In this document: positions 50,255 through 57,662 of the stretch, in pieces
Layout: each line of letters opens with the position of its first letter
How positions within the stretch are numbered: the stretch's first letter is position 1
Assembly: GCA_963801475.1 (NCBI GenBank)
Contig: CAWDEX010000001.1
Span: 1,798,001 to 1,862,000, forward strand
Length of the DNA stretch: 64,000 bases
Direction: 5' to 3'
DNA from: DAOMFB01 sp963801475
Lineage (GTDB): Bacteria; Acidobacteriota; Thermoanaerobaculia; UBA5066
Notes under the pieces: model-generated
What the model was told of the DNA's origin: nothing
Database searches by the model: none
Seen by the model: only the letters and a program-made list of their open reading frames with translations
Made by a program: the position numbers and the translations under genes

Positions 50255-50880
50255 CAAAGTCGAGCATCGCGCGGTGGCTCCGCCGGGCCGAGATCGCTCT
50301 CTCGGTCCTCGGCGTCTCGCTCCTCGGCGGGGCCCTCGCGGCGATCGTCAACAGTCGGGCCTACCAGGCGCGCGAAGGGCGCGCCTTTGCCGACTTGGAG
50401 CGACGGGCTGCTGCGTCGGCGTCCGACCCGGCGTCTCCTTCCGAGTCGGCGTCCGCCGGGCCCTCCACGCCGGTTCCGGGCGCCGACCCGCTCGTCCTCG
50501 GCCGGATCGAGATCCCGCGGATCGGTGTCTCGGCGATCGTGCGGGAGGGAGACGACGAAACGACGCTTGCGGTCGCCGTGGGGCATATCCCCGGGACGGC
50601 GCGACCCGGCGAGCGCGGCAACATGGCGCTGGCGGGTCACCGGGACTCGTTCTTTCGCCCCCTTCGGCACATTCAGGTCGGCGACGTGATTCGCGTTCGT
50701 ACTCCCGGACGCGGGTACGAGTACTGCGTGGAATCGACCGAAGTGGTCGGGTCCGAGGAGACGCGTGTTCTCGACTCGACCAGCGACGCCGTCCTCACGC
50801 TCGTGACGTGCTATCCGTTCGAGTTCGTGGGGCACGCGCCCAACCGGTTCGTCGTGCGCGCCTCCCGGCTCACGCCCTGA
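50251..50880 (+). CDS. Sortase, class D/E-like
   Basis: A protein of 209 residues. One N-terminal TM helix (about 15-33), then a Ser/Ala/Pro linker and the sortase barrel from LVLGRIEIPRIGVSAIV. The catalytic triad is visible: His130 in ALAGHRDSFF, Cys187 in LTLVTCYPF and Arg199 in APNRFVVRA. This fits a class D-type sortase. Its start overlaps the stop of the LPPTA protein gene, so the pair is translationally coupled and almost surely enzyme and substrate. Confidence 0.9.
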   Translation: MTKSSIARWLRRAEIALSVLGVSLLGGALAAIVNSRAYQAREGRAFADLERRAAASASDPASPSESASAGPSTPVPGADPLVLGRIEIPRIGVSAIVREGDDETTLAVAVGHIPGTARPGERGNMALAGHRDSFFRPLRHIQVGDVIRVRTPGRGYEYCVESTEVVGSEETRVLDSTSDAVLTLVTCYPFEFVGHAPNRFVVRASRLTP

Positions 50881-50971
50881 GGAGCGATTTCCCGCCGCCT
50901 CTCCCCGTGACATTCCGGCAAGCCCGGCGGCACTGTTTGCGGAGGCGACCAGCGAAGCGTGCGGGCGGCGC

Positions 50972-51020
50972 TGTCGTGACAAACCTCGCAGAAAAGCCGG
51001 CGTGCTGGCACGTGGATTGC
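50972..51020 (+). promoter_or_regulatory. 49-bp promoter module, copy 2: orphan consensus sigma-54 promoter at 51006-51020
   Basis: It ends in TGGCACGTGGATTGC, an exact TGGCAC-N5-TTGC. A ribosome-site-like GGAGGAG follows, but the triplet in the start position is ACG where copy 1 has ATG. It may be a promoter whose gene decayed, or it may make an untranslated RNA. Confidence 0.62.
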
Positions 51021-51137
51021 CCCGCTTTTTCCGGAGGAGATCGACGAGACGCGACGCCCGACGTCCTGACGTTTTCGGGCCGGGTATCGAAGGAGCCGCC
51101 GTCCTTCGCGGTCTGGCGGCGAGCCGTCTTAGGGCCC

Positions 51138-51175
51138 GTCATGTTTTCCAGACCTTTTGTCATGTTTTCAAAACA
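51138..51175 (+). promoter_or_regulatory. Direct repeat and palindrome, candidate upstream activator site
   Basis: GTCATGTTTTC occurs at 51138-51148 and 51159-51169, 21 bp (two helical turns) apart. The second copy runs into the palindrome TGTTTTCAAAACA (51163-51175). It lies about 120-155 bp upstream of the -24/-12 element of the DUF883 gene, the usual position for a sigma-54 enhancer. Confidence 0.5.
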
Positions 51176-51292
51176 GGGCTCGGAGAGACTCGGGCCGGCA
51201 ATCCGGTGCCTGTAGCGTCGCGGCAGGCCGCCTCACCCCTCCCGGACGCACTTCGCGCTCCCTCCCGGATCGGCCGTCACCGGCGGGCGTCG

Positions 51293-51307
51293 CGGCACGA
51301 GCCTTGC
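51293..51307 (+). promoter_or_regulatory. Sigma-54 promoter-like element for DUF883 copy 2
   Basis: CGGCACGAGCCTTGC: TTGC exact, first base of -24 box changed, as at the paralogous gene. It ends 32 bp before ATG 51340. Confidence 0.65.
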
Positions 51308-51339
51308 GATGGAGACCCCTGAAAAGGGAGGACCGGACC

Positions 51340-51633
51340 ATGGAACAGACAAGCGCACCGACGTCTGGAGATCAAACCGGCGCTCTGGCCTCGGCGGCGG
51401 GTGCCCTGAAGCGCAGCTGGGAACAGGGGAAGGAAGCAGCGCAGAGCGTCAAGCAAACGGCCACGACATCCTGGAAAGACCTCGGCAGGGAGGTCGACAG
51501 CTACGTCAGGTCCCGTCCCAAGACCGTGGCGCTGGGTGCGCTAGGGGCGGGTCTCGTCCTCGGTTTCCTGTCCGGCACGCTGGCGGGCAGGAGCCGCCAG
51601 GCCTCCTCCCGATCGGCATCGAAAACGTGTTGA
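51340..51633 (+). CDS. DUF883/ElaB-YqjD-like membrane-anchored protein, copy 2
   Basis: A protein of 97 residues. Helical region LKRSWEQGKEAAQSVKQTATTSWKDLGREVDSYV, then SRPKTVALGALGAGLVLGFLSGTLAGRSR, the anchored DUF883 end. It aligns along its length with the protein at 18925-19209 (LKESWEHGKNAASDAQRIARESWQDL; SRPKTTALWALGTGVLVGF). GGGAGGAC precedes ATG 51340. Both copies have a CGGCAC...TTGC promoter, so the duplication kept the regulatory signal. Confidence 0.82.
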   Translation: MEQTSAPTSGDQTGALASAAGALKRSWEQGKEAAQSVKQTATTSWKDLGREVDSYVRSRPKTVALGALGAGLVLGFLSGTLAGRSRQASSRSASKTC

Positions 51634-51740
51634 CCCTCTTCTCGATCGTCTCGTCGGATTTCCTGACAGGTCCTGCGGAGGCCACGCTTCGCCTGCGTGA
51701 AGCGGAATCGTGCCTTCCCGGGCCAAGGGGGGCCTGAAAA

Positions 51741-54290
51741 ATGAACTGCACTCTCGTTCGAGGCCGTGTCCTCGTCGCACTTCTCGGCACGCTCGCGCTC
51801 GCGACGGCGGCTCAGGCGCAACCGCCACACGGCGACGACATCCAGCAGACGGTCGTCCGCGTGGCATACCTCTCGGGGCAGGTCTCGTACAGCCGCGGCG
51901 ACAATCCGGAGGACTGGCAGCCGGCATCCCGCAACTTCCCGATGACGCTGGGCGACCGTCTCTACACGGCGAGAGGCTCGCGCCTGGAGCTCCAGACCGA
52001 GGGGGCCGCGATCTACCTGGCGCCCGATTCGGACTTCGGCGCCCTGAACCTCACGTACGACGTAAAACAGTTCTCGCTCGGGACAGGGTCCGCTTCGTTC
52101 TTCATCCGGCACATCGGATCCGGGGAGTTCTTCGAAGTCGACACGCCGAACGCCGCGGTCACCTTCGACCGCGCCGGCCAGTACCGGATTGACGTCGACC
52201 GCGACGGCAATACCCGCGTCATCGTCAACCGCGGGCACGCGTTCGTGGCCGCGGCCGGCGGCGAGGTGCCGCTCGATTCGGGCCGCATGATGGCGATCGA
52301 CGGCATCGATTCGCCTTTCTACGACGTCACGTCGCTCCCACGGCGCGACGCCTGGGACCGGTGGGTCGAGACGCGCTCGCGGCGCTTCGTCGACAGCCGC
52401 TCGCTCCGCTATGTCAACGCCGAAATCCCCGGCGTCGACGACCTCGATCAGTACGGGACCTGGTCGCAGATCCCCGAATACGGCAACTGCTGGAGCCCGA
52501 GAAACGTGCCCGCCGACTGGCAGCCCTACCGCGCCGGACGCTGGGCCTGGCAGGACCCCTGGGGCTGGAGCTGGGTCTCGAACGAGCCCTGGGGTTGGGC
52601 TCCCTATCACTACGGTCGCTGGGTGACGTCGCGCTCGCGCTGGTACTGGGTGCCGGTCGGGCCGGATGTCCGCACGGTCCGCTATGCGCCGGCGCTCGTC
52701 GCGTTCGTCGGCGGGCCCGGCTTCTCGGCCTCCATTTCGCTCGGTGGAGGCGGGAACGTCGGCTGGTTCCCGCTGGCACCCCACGACCCGTTCGTTCCGT
52801 GGTGGGGCTCGCGAGCCCGTGAAATGAGCCCTCCCGCCGTCACGAACGTCACCTACGTGAACCGGACCTACGTGACGGTCGTCAATCAGAACACGTTCAT
52901 TTCGGGCGCGCCCGTCGCGACGAACACGATCCGCGACGCGAGGGTCCTACGCGAAGTCTCCCTGGCACCCGTCGTCCGCGGCCCGCTTCCGGTCGTGCCG
53001 GTCGCCTCCTCGATCCGCGTGTCGACGGAGAGGGCCGGCTCGGCGCCACCCCCGCCGGCCACGACCCTGAACCGGGCCGTGGTCACGCGTCTCGCACCCG
53101 CCCCGGCGCCGGCTCCCTTCAGCGAGAAAGCCAACCTCATCCGCGAGAACCGTGGCGCGCCCGTGGACCCGGCGCAGGCGGCACGCCTTGCGCCGGTCTC
53201 ACGGGAGATCCAGCCCACGCGCTCCGTCGTCGTGGAGTCGGGTCGCGTGAATCTCGCGCCGAAGAAGGCGCAAGCTGGAGTTCCGGCGCCCGTGCCCGTG
53301 ACGCGCGAGGCGCCACAGGGTCAGGCGCGCCGCGAGGCGCCGCCGGCCGGAGCGCGTGAGGCGCCTCCCGGCCAGGCGAAGAGCGCGCCAGCGCCGGCGA
53401 TCGACTCCCGCAAGGCCCAGGAGGCCGAGACCGTACGCAAGCAGCAGCTGCAGCAGCAGCAGATCGACGCCCGAAGGCCCAGGAGGCCGAGACCGTACGC
53501 AAGCAGCAGCTGCAGCAGCAGCAGATCGACTCCCGCAAGGCCCAGGAAGCCGAGGCCGTGCGCAAGCAGCAGCTGCAGCAGCAGCAGATCGACTCCCGCA
53601 AGGCCCAGGAAGCCGAGGTCGTGCGCAAGCAGCAGCTGGCAGCAGCAGATCGACTCCCGCAAGGCCCAGGAAGCCGAGGCCGTACGCAAGCAGCAGCTGC
53701 AGCAGCAGCAGATCGACGCCCGCAAGGCCCAGGAGGCCGAGACCGTACGCAAGCAGCAGCTGCAGCAGCAGCAGATCGACTCCCGCAAGGCCCAGGAAGC
53801 CGAGGCCGTGCGCAAGCAGCAGCTGCAGCAGCAGCAGATCGACTCCCGCAAGGCCCAGGAAGCCGAGGTCGTGCGCAAGCAGCAGCTGCAGCAGCAGATC
53901 GACTCCCGCAAGGCCCAGGAAGCCGAGGCCGTACGCAAGCAGCAGCTGCAGCAGCAGCAGATCGACTCCCGCAAGGCCCAGGAGGCCGAGGCCGTACGCA
54001 AGCAGCAGCTGCAGCAGCAGCAGATCGACTCCCGCAAGGCCCAGGAAGCCGAGGCCGTACGCAAGCAGCAGCTGCAGCAGCAGCAGATCGACTCCCGCAA
54101 GGCCCAGGAGGCCGAGGCCGTACGCAAGCAGCAGCTGCAACAGCAACAGCAGCCCGTTGCCAAGCAGAAGCCCGCGACCGGAGAGAAGAAGACTGCGCCG
54201 CCCACGGCCACGCCGGCAGACCAGAAGAAGGAGAAGGACGACAAGGCCAAGGACAAGAAGGATCAGCCCGACGGAAAAGATCAGGGTTGA
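51741..54290 (+). CDS. Secreted FecR-like/DUF6600 protein with 21-residue glutamine-rich repeat
   Basis: A protein of 849 residues. Signal peptide 1-26. Residues 38-190 resemble a FecR-type domain (GQVSYSRGDNPEDWQPASRNFPMTLGDRLYTARGSRLELQTEGAAIYL). Residues 230-330 are the DUF6600 aromatic pattern (YGTWSQIPEYGNCWSPRNVPADWQPYRAGRWAWQDPWGWSWVSNEPWGW). Then a Pro/Ala-rich linker and, from residue about 554, a repeat of IDSRKAQEAEAVRK plus a poly-Gln run. A one-base and a two-base deletion inside the repeat put residues about 576-632 in another frame (Ser/Arg/Pro-rich), with the frame restored afterwards. Confidence 0.78.
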   Translation: MNCTLVRGRVLVALLGTLALATAAQAQPPHGDDIQQTVVRVAYLSGQVSYSRGDNPEDWQPASRNFPMTLGDRLYTARGSRLELQTEGAAIYLAPDSDFGALNLTYDVKQFSLGTGSASFFIRHIGSGEFFEVDTPNAAVTFDRAGQYRIDVDRDGNTRVIVNRGHAFVAAAGGEVPLDSGRMMAIDGIDSPFYDVTSLPRRDAWDRWVETRSRRFVDSRSLRYVNAEIPGVDDLDQYGTWSQIPEYGNCWSPRNVPADWQPYRAGRWAWQDPWGWSWVSNEPWGWAPYHYGRWVTSRSRWYWVPVGPDVRTVRYAPALVAFVGGPGFSASISLGGGGNVGWFPLAPHDPFVPWWGSRAREMSPPAVTNVTYVNRTYVTVVNQNTFISGAPVATNTIRDARVLREVSLAPVVRGPLPVVPVASSIRVSTERAGSAPPPPATTLNRAVVTRLAPAPAPAPFSEKANLIRENRGAPVDPAQAARLAPVSREIQPTRSVVVESGRVNLAPKKAQAGVPAPVPVTREAPQGQARREAPPAGAREAPPGQAKSAPAPAIDSRKAQEAETVRKQQLQQQQIDARRPRRPRPYASSSCSSSRSTPARPRKPRPCASSSCSSSRSTPARPRKPRSCASSSWQQQIDSRKAQEAEAVRKQQLQQQQIDARKAQEAETVRKQQLQQQQIDSRKAQEAEAVRKQQLQQQQIDSRKAQEAEVVRKQQLQQQIDSRKAQEAEAVRKQQLQQQQIDSRKAQEAEAVRKQQLQQQQIDSRKAQEAEAVRKQQLQQQQIDSRKAQEAEAVRKQQLQQQQQPVAKQKPATGEKKTAPPTATPADQKKEKDDKAKDKKDQPDGKDQG
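53400..54150 (+). repeat. Twelve-unit, 63-bp tandem repeat
   Basis: Units begin with ATCGACTCC/ATCGACGCC at 53400, 53463, 53525, 53588, 53649, 53712, 53775, 53838, 53898, 53961, 54024 and 54087. Most are 63 bp; two are 62 and 61 bp (frameshifting) and one is 60 bp. Each encodes IDSRKAQEAEAVRK and a Gln-rich end. Confidence 0.9.
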
Positions 54291-54322
54291 CTGTGGGCGT
54301 TAGGACTGTCGCCGACGGTGCC

Positions 54323-54430
54323 TTGCGGCTGGCTCGCAGGACCACTCGCGCCTGATGCACGCCACCGTCTTCGACGAGGGGCACGGTCCCCGGGTAGGCG
54401 GGCGATCCATCGAGGTCGCCCGTCGCCACC
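54323..54430 (-). pseudogene. Stranded copy of the 3' end of the GH94-type gene
   Basis: The minus strand encodes LDGSPAYPGTVPLVEDGGVH then QARVVLRASR, matching the last residues of the large gene ending at 57663 (LDGSPADPGAVPLVEDGGVH, QLRVVLGVSR). The DNA similarity starts at the stop codon, which is changed to AAG, and fades by about 54430. Confidence 0.7.
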
Positions 54431-54609
54431 CGGTCCTTCGCCCTCCGCTCCCGTTCCGAAGACCCTAATAAGGACGAACTGGCTCTTCGCCTGCGCCACG
54501 GCCTGACGCGCTGACTTCCCTTACCGGGTCCGGCCGCTCCGCGGGTCACACTTCGGGTTTGGATCGGAAATGGCAGAACGGAGCGGAGCTATAATTGAAA
54601 ACTGAGACC

Positions 54610-54640
54610 TGACCCCATGCTCGGGTGACCCCATGCTCGG
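54610..54640. repeat. Tandem direct repeat of 16-bp period
   Basis: TGACCCCATGCTCGG occurs at 54610-54624 and 54626-54640, next to a TATAATTGAAAACTGAGACC stretch that is AT-richer than the surroundings. It may be a remnant of a mobile element. Confidence 0.4.
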
Positions 54641-54691
54641 TGCCGGGCGGCTCGCTCCACCTGTCGGAGCGAGACTGCGGGACCTCGAGGC

Positions 54692-54988
54692 CTAGCCGCC
54701 GGCCATGGCACCGACGATCAGGAAGGGTTCCCGGCCCATCGTGACCGCCTCCGGGAGCGGGGCATCCGCCGGTTCGTGGGACAGGTCCTCCGCGCAGGCG
54801 AAGAACCGGACGAACGCCCGGCGCTGGTGCGTGACGTGGTCGCGGATCGTCCCGCGCAGCATCGGATAGCGGACCTCGAGCGCGTCGAGGATGGAGCGCT
54901 GCGTGGCCGGGCCCTCGACGTCGAGCGTCACCTCGCGGCCGACGCGCGCGAGCGTCCGAAGGTGCGCCGGGAGGACGACCCGGATCAT
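54692..54988 (-). CDS. MoaD/ThiS-family ubiquitin-like protein ending in GG
   Basis: A protein of 98 residues with the beta-grasp pattern (MIRVVLPAHLRTLARVGREVTLDVEGPATQRSILDALEVRYP) and a free C-terminal Gly-Gly (VGAMAGG), which E1-like enzymes adenylate. It overlaps the beta-propeller gene by 4 bp (ATGA), and a MoeB-type E1 homologue lies upstream on the same strand. A sulfur-carrier or protein-modifier role is possible. Confidence 0.83.
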   Translation of the reverse strand: MIRVVLPAHLRTLARVGREVTLDVEGPATQRSILDALEVRYPMLRGTIRDHVTHQRRAFVRFFACAEDLSHEPADAPLPEAVTMGREPFLIVGAMAGG

Positions 54989-56163
54989 GGCAGCGTCTGG
55001 ACCTCCACCGAGAGCACGGCCGGAAGGTCCCGGACGATCGGCCTCCAGGTGTCGCCGGCGTCGGCCGACGCATACACCTGCCCCCCGGTGGTGCCGAAGT
55101 AGACGCCGCACGGATCGATCGCGTCGACCGCCATCGCGTCGCGCAGCACGTTGACGTAACAGTTCCTCTGCGGCAGACCTTTCGTGAGCGCCTCCCACTC
55201 GTTCCCGCCCGTCCGGCTCCGGTAGACGCGCAGCCTTCCGCCCGGCGGATAGTGCTCCGAGTCGCTCTTGATCGGGACGACGTAGATCGTGTCCGGTTCG
55301 TGCGCGTGAACGTCGATCGGGAACCCGAAGTCGGTGGGCAGGTTTCCGCTGACCTCGCGCCAGGTCTCGCCGGCGTCGTCGCTTCGCATGACGTCCCAGT
55401 GCTTCTGCATGAACAGAACGTGGGGACGGTCCCGGTGCATCGCGATGCGGTGGACACAGTGGCCGACCTCGGCATTCGAATCGGGAATCCCTTCGGACCT
55501 GAGGCCGCGGTTGACCGGCCGCCACGTGCTGCCGCCGTCGTCGGTCCGGAAGGCGCCGGCGGCCGAGATGGCGATGAAGATCCGCCCGGGGTCGCCCGGA
55601 TCCAGGAGAATCGTGTGCAGGCACATTCCGCCGGCGCCCGGCTGCCAGCGGGGCCCGGTTTCGTGCCCGCGCAGTCCGGGCAGTTCCTGCCACGTCTGCC
55701 CGCCGTTGACCGAGCGGAACAGGGCGGCGTCCTCGACCCCGGCGAAGACCGTGTCCGGGTCGCCGGGCGACGGTTCGAGGTGCCAGACTCGCTTGAACTC
55801 CCAGGGGTGCTGCGTGCCGTCGTAATACTGATGGGTCGTGAGGGGCTTCCCGGTCTCCGGCGAGACGTCGTAGACGAACTTGTTGCTCTCGCCGCGAGGG
55901 AAGCCTTCCGGCGACGTCGTCACGCCGCCCCCGGGCGCCTCCCACGTCTTTCCGCCGTCGTCGGAGCGCTGGATCACCTGCCCGAACCAGCCGCTCGACT
56001 GCGACGCATAGATGCGGTCCGGGTCGGCCGGCGATCCCTTGAGATGGTAGACCTCCCAGCCGGCGAAGTGGGGACCGCTGACCTTCCATCGCTTGCGCTT
56101 TCCGTCAGCCGTCAGGACGAACGCGCCCTTTCGTGTCCCGACCAGCAACCTGACCCCGCTCAT
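54985..56163 (-). CDS. BNR/Asp-box beta-propeller protein (sialidase-like fold)
   Basis: A protein of 392 residues with repeated Asp-box motifs (SDDGGKTWEA, SVNGGQTWQEL, TDDGGSTWRPV, SDDAGETWREV, SADAGDTWRPI), predicted to form a beta-propeller like VPS10/sialidase folds. No signal peptide. It starts MSGVRLLVGTRKGAFVLT. Function unknown; glycosidase catalytic residues were not identified. It is placed between the MoeB-rhodanese gene and the MoaD-like gene, a frequent pairing with MoaD-type genes. Confidence 0.82.
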   Translation of the reverse strand: MSGVRLLVGTRKGAFVLTADGKRKRWKVSGPHFAGWEVYHLKGSPADPDRIYASQSSGWFGQVIQRSDDGGKTWEAPGGGVTTSPEGFPRGESNKFVYDVSPETGKPLTTHQYYDGTQHPWEFKRVWHLEPSPGDPDTVFAGVEDAALFRSVNGGQTWQELPGLRGHETGPRWQPGAGGMCLHTILLDPGDPGRIFIAISAAGAFRTDDGGSTWRPVNRGLRSEGIPDSNAEVGHCVHRIAMHRDRPHVLFMQKHWDVMRSDDAGETWREVSGNLPTDFGFPIDVHAHEPDTIYVVPIKSDSEHYPPGGRLRVYRSRTGGNEWEALTKGLPQRNCYVNVLRDAMAVDAIDPCGVYFGTTGGQVYASADAGDTWRPIVRDLPAVLSVEVQTLP

Positions 56164-56284
56164 TTCTCCTCCTTTCCGGACTGAACCTCAAAAGGGATTT
56201 CGGTCTCCTCGACGGAGCATCTTTCTGCCGGCGAGGCCCGCCGCCGCCGAACGAGCCGGCGACCCGGGCGACAGGCCCGCCCCG

Positions 56285-57451
56285 TCAGTACGTCGCGAGG
56301 GACGAATCGACCTCCCGCGCCCAGGCGAGGATCCCCCCTTTCAGGTTGTACGTTCTCGTGAGCCCTGCCTGCCTGAGCAGATGGACGGCCCGGGCCGACC
56401 GGGCTCCTGACTTGCAGTGGACGACGATGGTGGCCGCCGGGTCGATTTCGTGAAGTCGTTCGGGAAGACTCGCGAGCGGGATGAGGCGCGCCCCCGCGAT
56501 CGAGCAGATCTCCGCCTCGTGGGGCTCGCGGACGTCGACGACGGCGACGTTCTCCGCGCGGTCGAGCCACTCCTTCAGCACGGCGACGGTGATCTCCGAG
56601 CCTTCGGGGGCGGCGTCCTCCCCGCGCCCGGAGCCGCAGAGCTCGTCGTAGTCGACGAGCCCCGCGATCGTCGGGTTCTCTCCGCAGAGCTGGCACTCGG
56701 GGTCGCGCGCCAGCTTCAGCTCGCGGAACGAGAGGTCGAGGGCGTCGTAGAGGACGAGACGTCCCGCGAGCGAGCGCCCGGCGCCAAGAAGAATCTTGAT
56801 CGCCTCGGTCGCCTGCAGCGAGCCGATGACCCCCGGGAGGACGCCGAGAACCCCTCCCTCGGCGCAGCTCGGGACGAGTCCGGACGGGGGCGGCTCCGGG
56901 TAGAGGCAGCGATAGCACGGCCCCTTTCCCGGCCAGAAGACGCTGACCTGTCCCTCGAAGCGGTAGATCGAACCGTAGACGTTCGGCTTTCCCAGGAGAA
57001 AACAGGCGTCATTCGTCAGGTACCGGGTCCCGAAGTTGTCGGTTCCGTCCACGACCACGTCGAATCCGCCGAGGATCGAAAGGGCGTTCTCGCTGGACAG
57101 CCGCTCGGGGAAGAGGACGATCTCGACGTGCGGGTTCAGCGCGCGGAGGCGGTCGGCGGCGCTGTCGAGCTTGGGCTTCCCGAGCCAGCGCGTGTCGTGG
57201 AGGATCTGCCGCTGGAGATTCGACTCGTCGACGAGGTCAAAATCGACGAGGCCGATCCGTCCGACTCCCGCCGCGGCGAGGTAGAGAGCGGCCGGCGAGC
57301 CCAGCCCCCCCGCTCCCACCAGGAGAGCGCTCCCCTTCTTCAGGCGTTCCTGTCCTCGCATCCCGACCTCGGGGAGGAGGAGGTGCCTCGAATACCGCAC
57401 CACCTCCTCGCGGGAGAGAACCGCCTCGTCGAGCCTCGTGGCACTCGTCAC
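56285..57451 (-). CDS. MoeB/ThiF E1-like adenylyltransferase fused to rhodanese
   Basis: A protein of 388 residues. ATP-binding GAGGLGSPAALYL (46-58), Arg/Asn motif NLQRQILH (78-85), zinc cysteines C179, C182, C253 and C256, and the CAEGGVLGVLPG segment (Cys196). The C-terminal 110 residues are a rhodanese domain with active-site Cys346 in VVHCKSGARSARA. This is the MoeBR/MOCS3 form, which adenylates the C-terminal Gly of MoaD/ThiS-like proteins and transfers sulfur. GTG start with AAAGGG upstream. The MoaD-like protein two genes downstream is the likely partner. Confidence 0.9.
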   Translation of the reverse strand: MTSATRLDEAVLSREEVVRYSRHLLLPEVGMRGQERLKKGSALLVGAGGLGSPAALYLAAAGVGRIGLVDFDLVDESNLQRQILHDTRWLGKPKLDSAADRLRALNPHVEIVLFPERLSSENALSILGGFDVVVDGTDNFGTRYLTNDACFLLGKPNVYGSIYRFEGQVSVFWPGKGPCYRCLYPEPPPSGLVPSCAEGGVLGVLPGVIGSLQATEAIKILLGAGRSLAGRLVLYDALDLSFRELKLARDPECQLCGENPTIAGLVDYDELCGSGRGEDAAPEGSEITVAVLKEWLDRAENVAVVDVREPHEAEICSIAGARLIPLASLPERLHEIDPAATIVVHCKSGARSARAVHLLRQAGLTRTYNLKGGILAWAREVDSSLATY

Positions 57452-57662
57452 GAAAGACCCTTTCTCCTCCTCACACGGGCGGCTGTTCGTCAGCCGGAAT
57501 TCGGGTCGAAAACGCCTCCGACGAGCATCAAGCCCGGGAGACGGATTGTACAGTGAAGTCGAGAACCAGTCTCACCCGAAGGCGTCGCGGTCGCCGGCTC
57601 CCACCCGCCGACGGCGCAGGAGTCCGGGTGCCGACGGCAATTATCGCCAGCCGCGAAGGCGC

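Larger units (their letters stand above)
50881..51339. other. 459-bp intergenic region rich in regulatory signals
   Basis: It holds the 49-bp promoter module copy 2, a direct repeat with a palindrome, and the DUF883 promoter. I found no supported gene; an open frame after 51020 lacks a normal start codon. Confidence 0.5.
54291..54691. other. 401-bp intergenic region with a gene fragment and direct repeats
   Basis: It contains the glucan-enzyme 3'-end fragment (54323-54430) and a short direct repeat (54610-54640). No intact gene is visible. Confidence 0.5.

Noticed and set aside
51029..51322. Open frame following the orphan promoter, starting at ACG
   Set aside because: No standard start codon and no recognisable protein pattern; it also crosses the DUF883 promoter.
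53400..54150. CRISPR-like spacing of direct repeats
   Set aside because: The units are contiguous 63-bp coding repeats without unique spacers, so this is not a CRISPR array.
53199..54256. Minus-strand Leu/Cys-rich frames opposite the repeat, looking like membrane proteins
   Set aside because: They are reverse complements of the CAG-rich repeat; the plus strand has a signal peptide, FecR-like and DUF6600 domains in frame.
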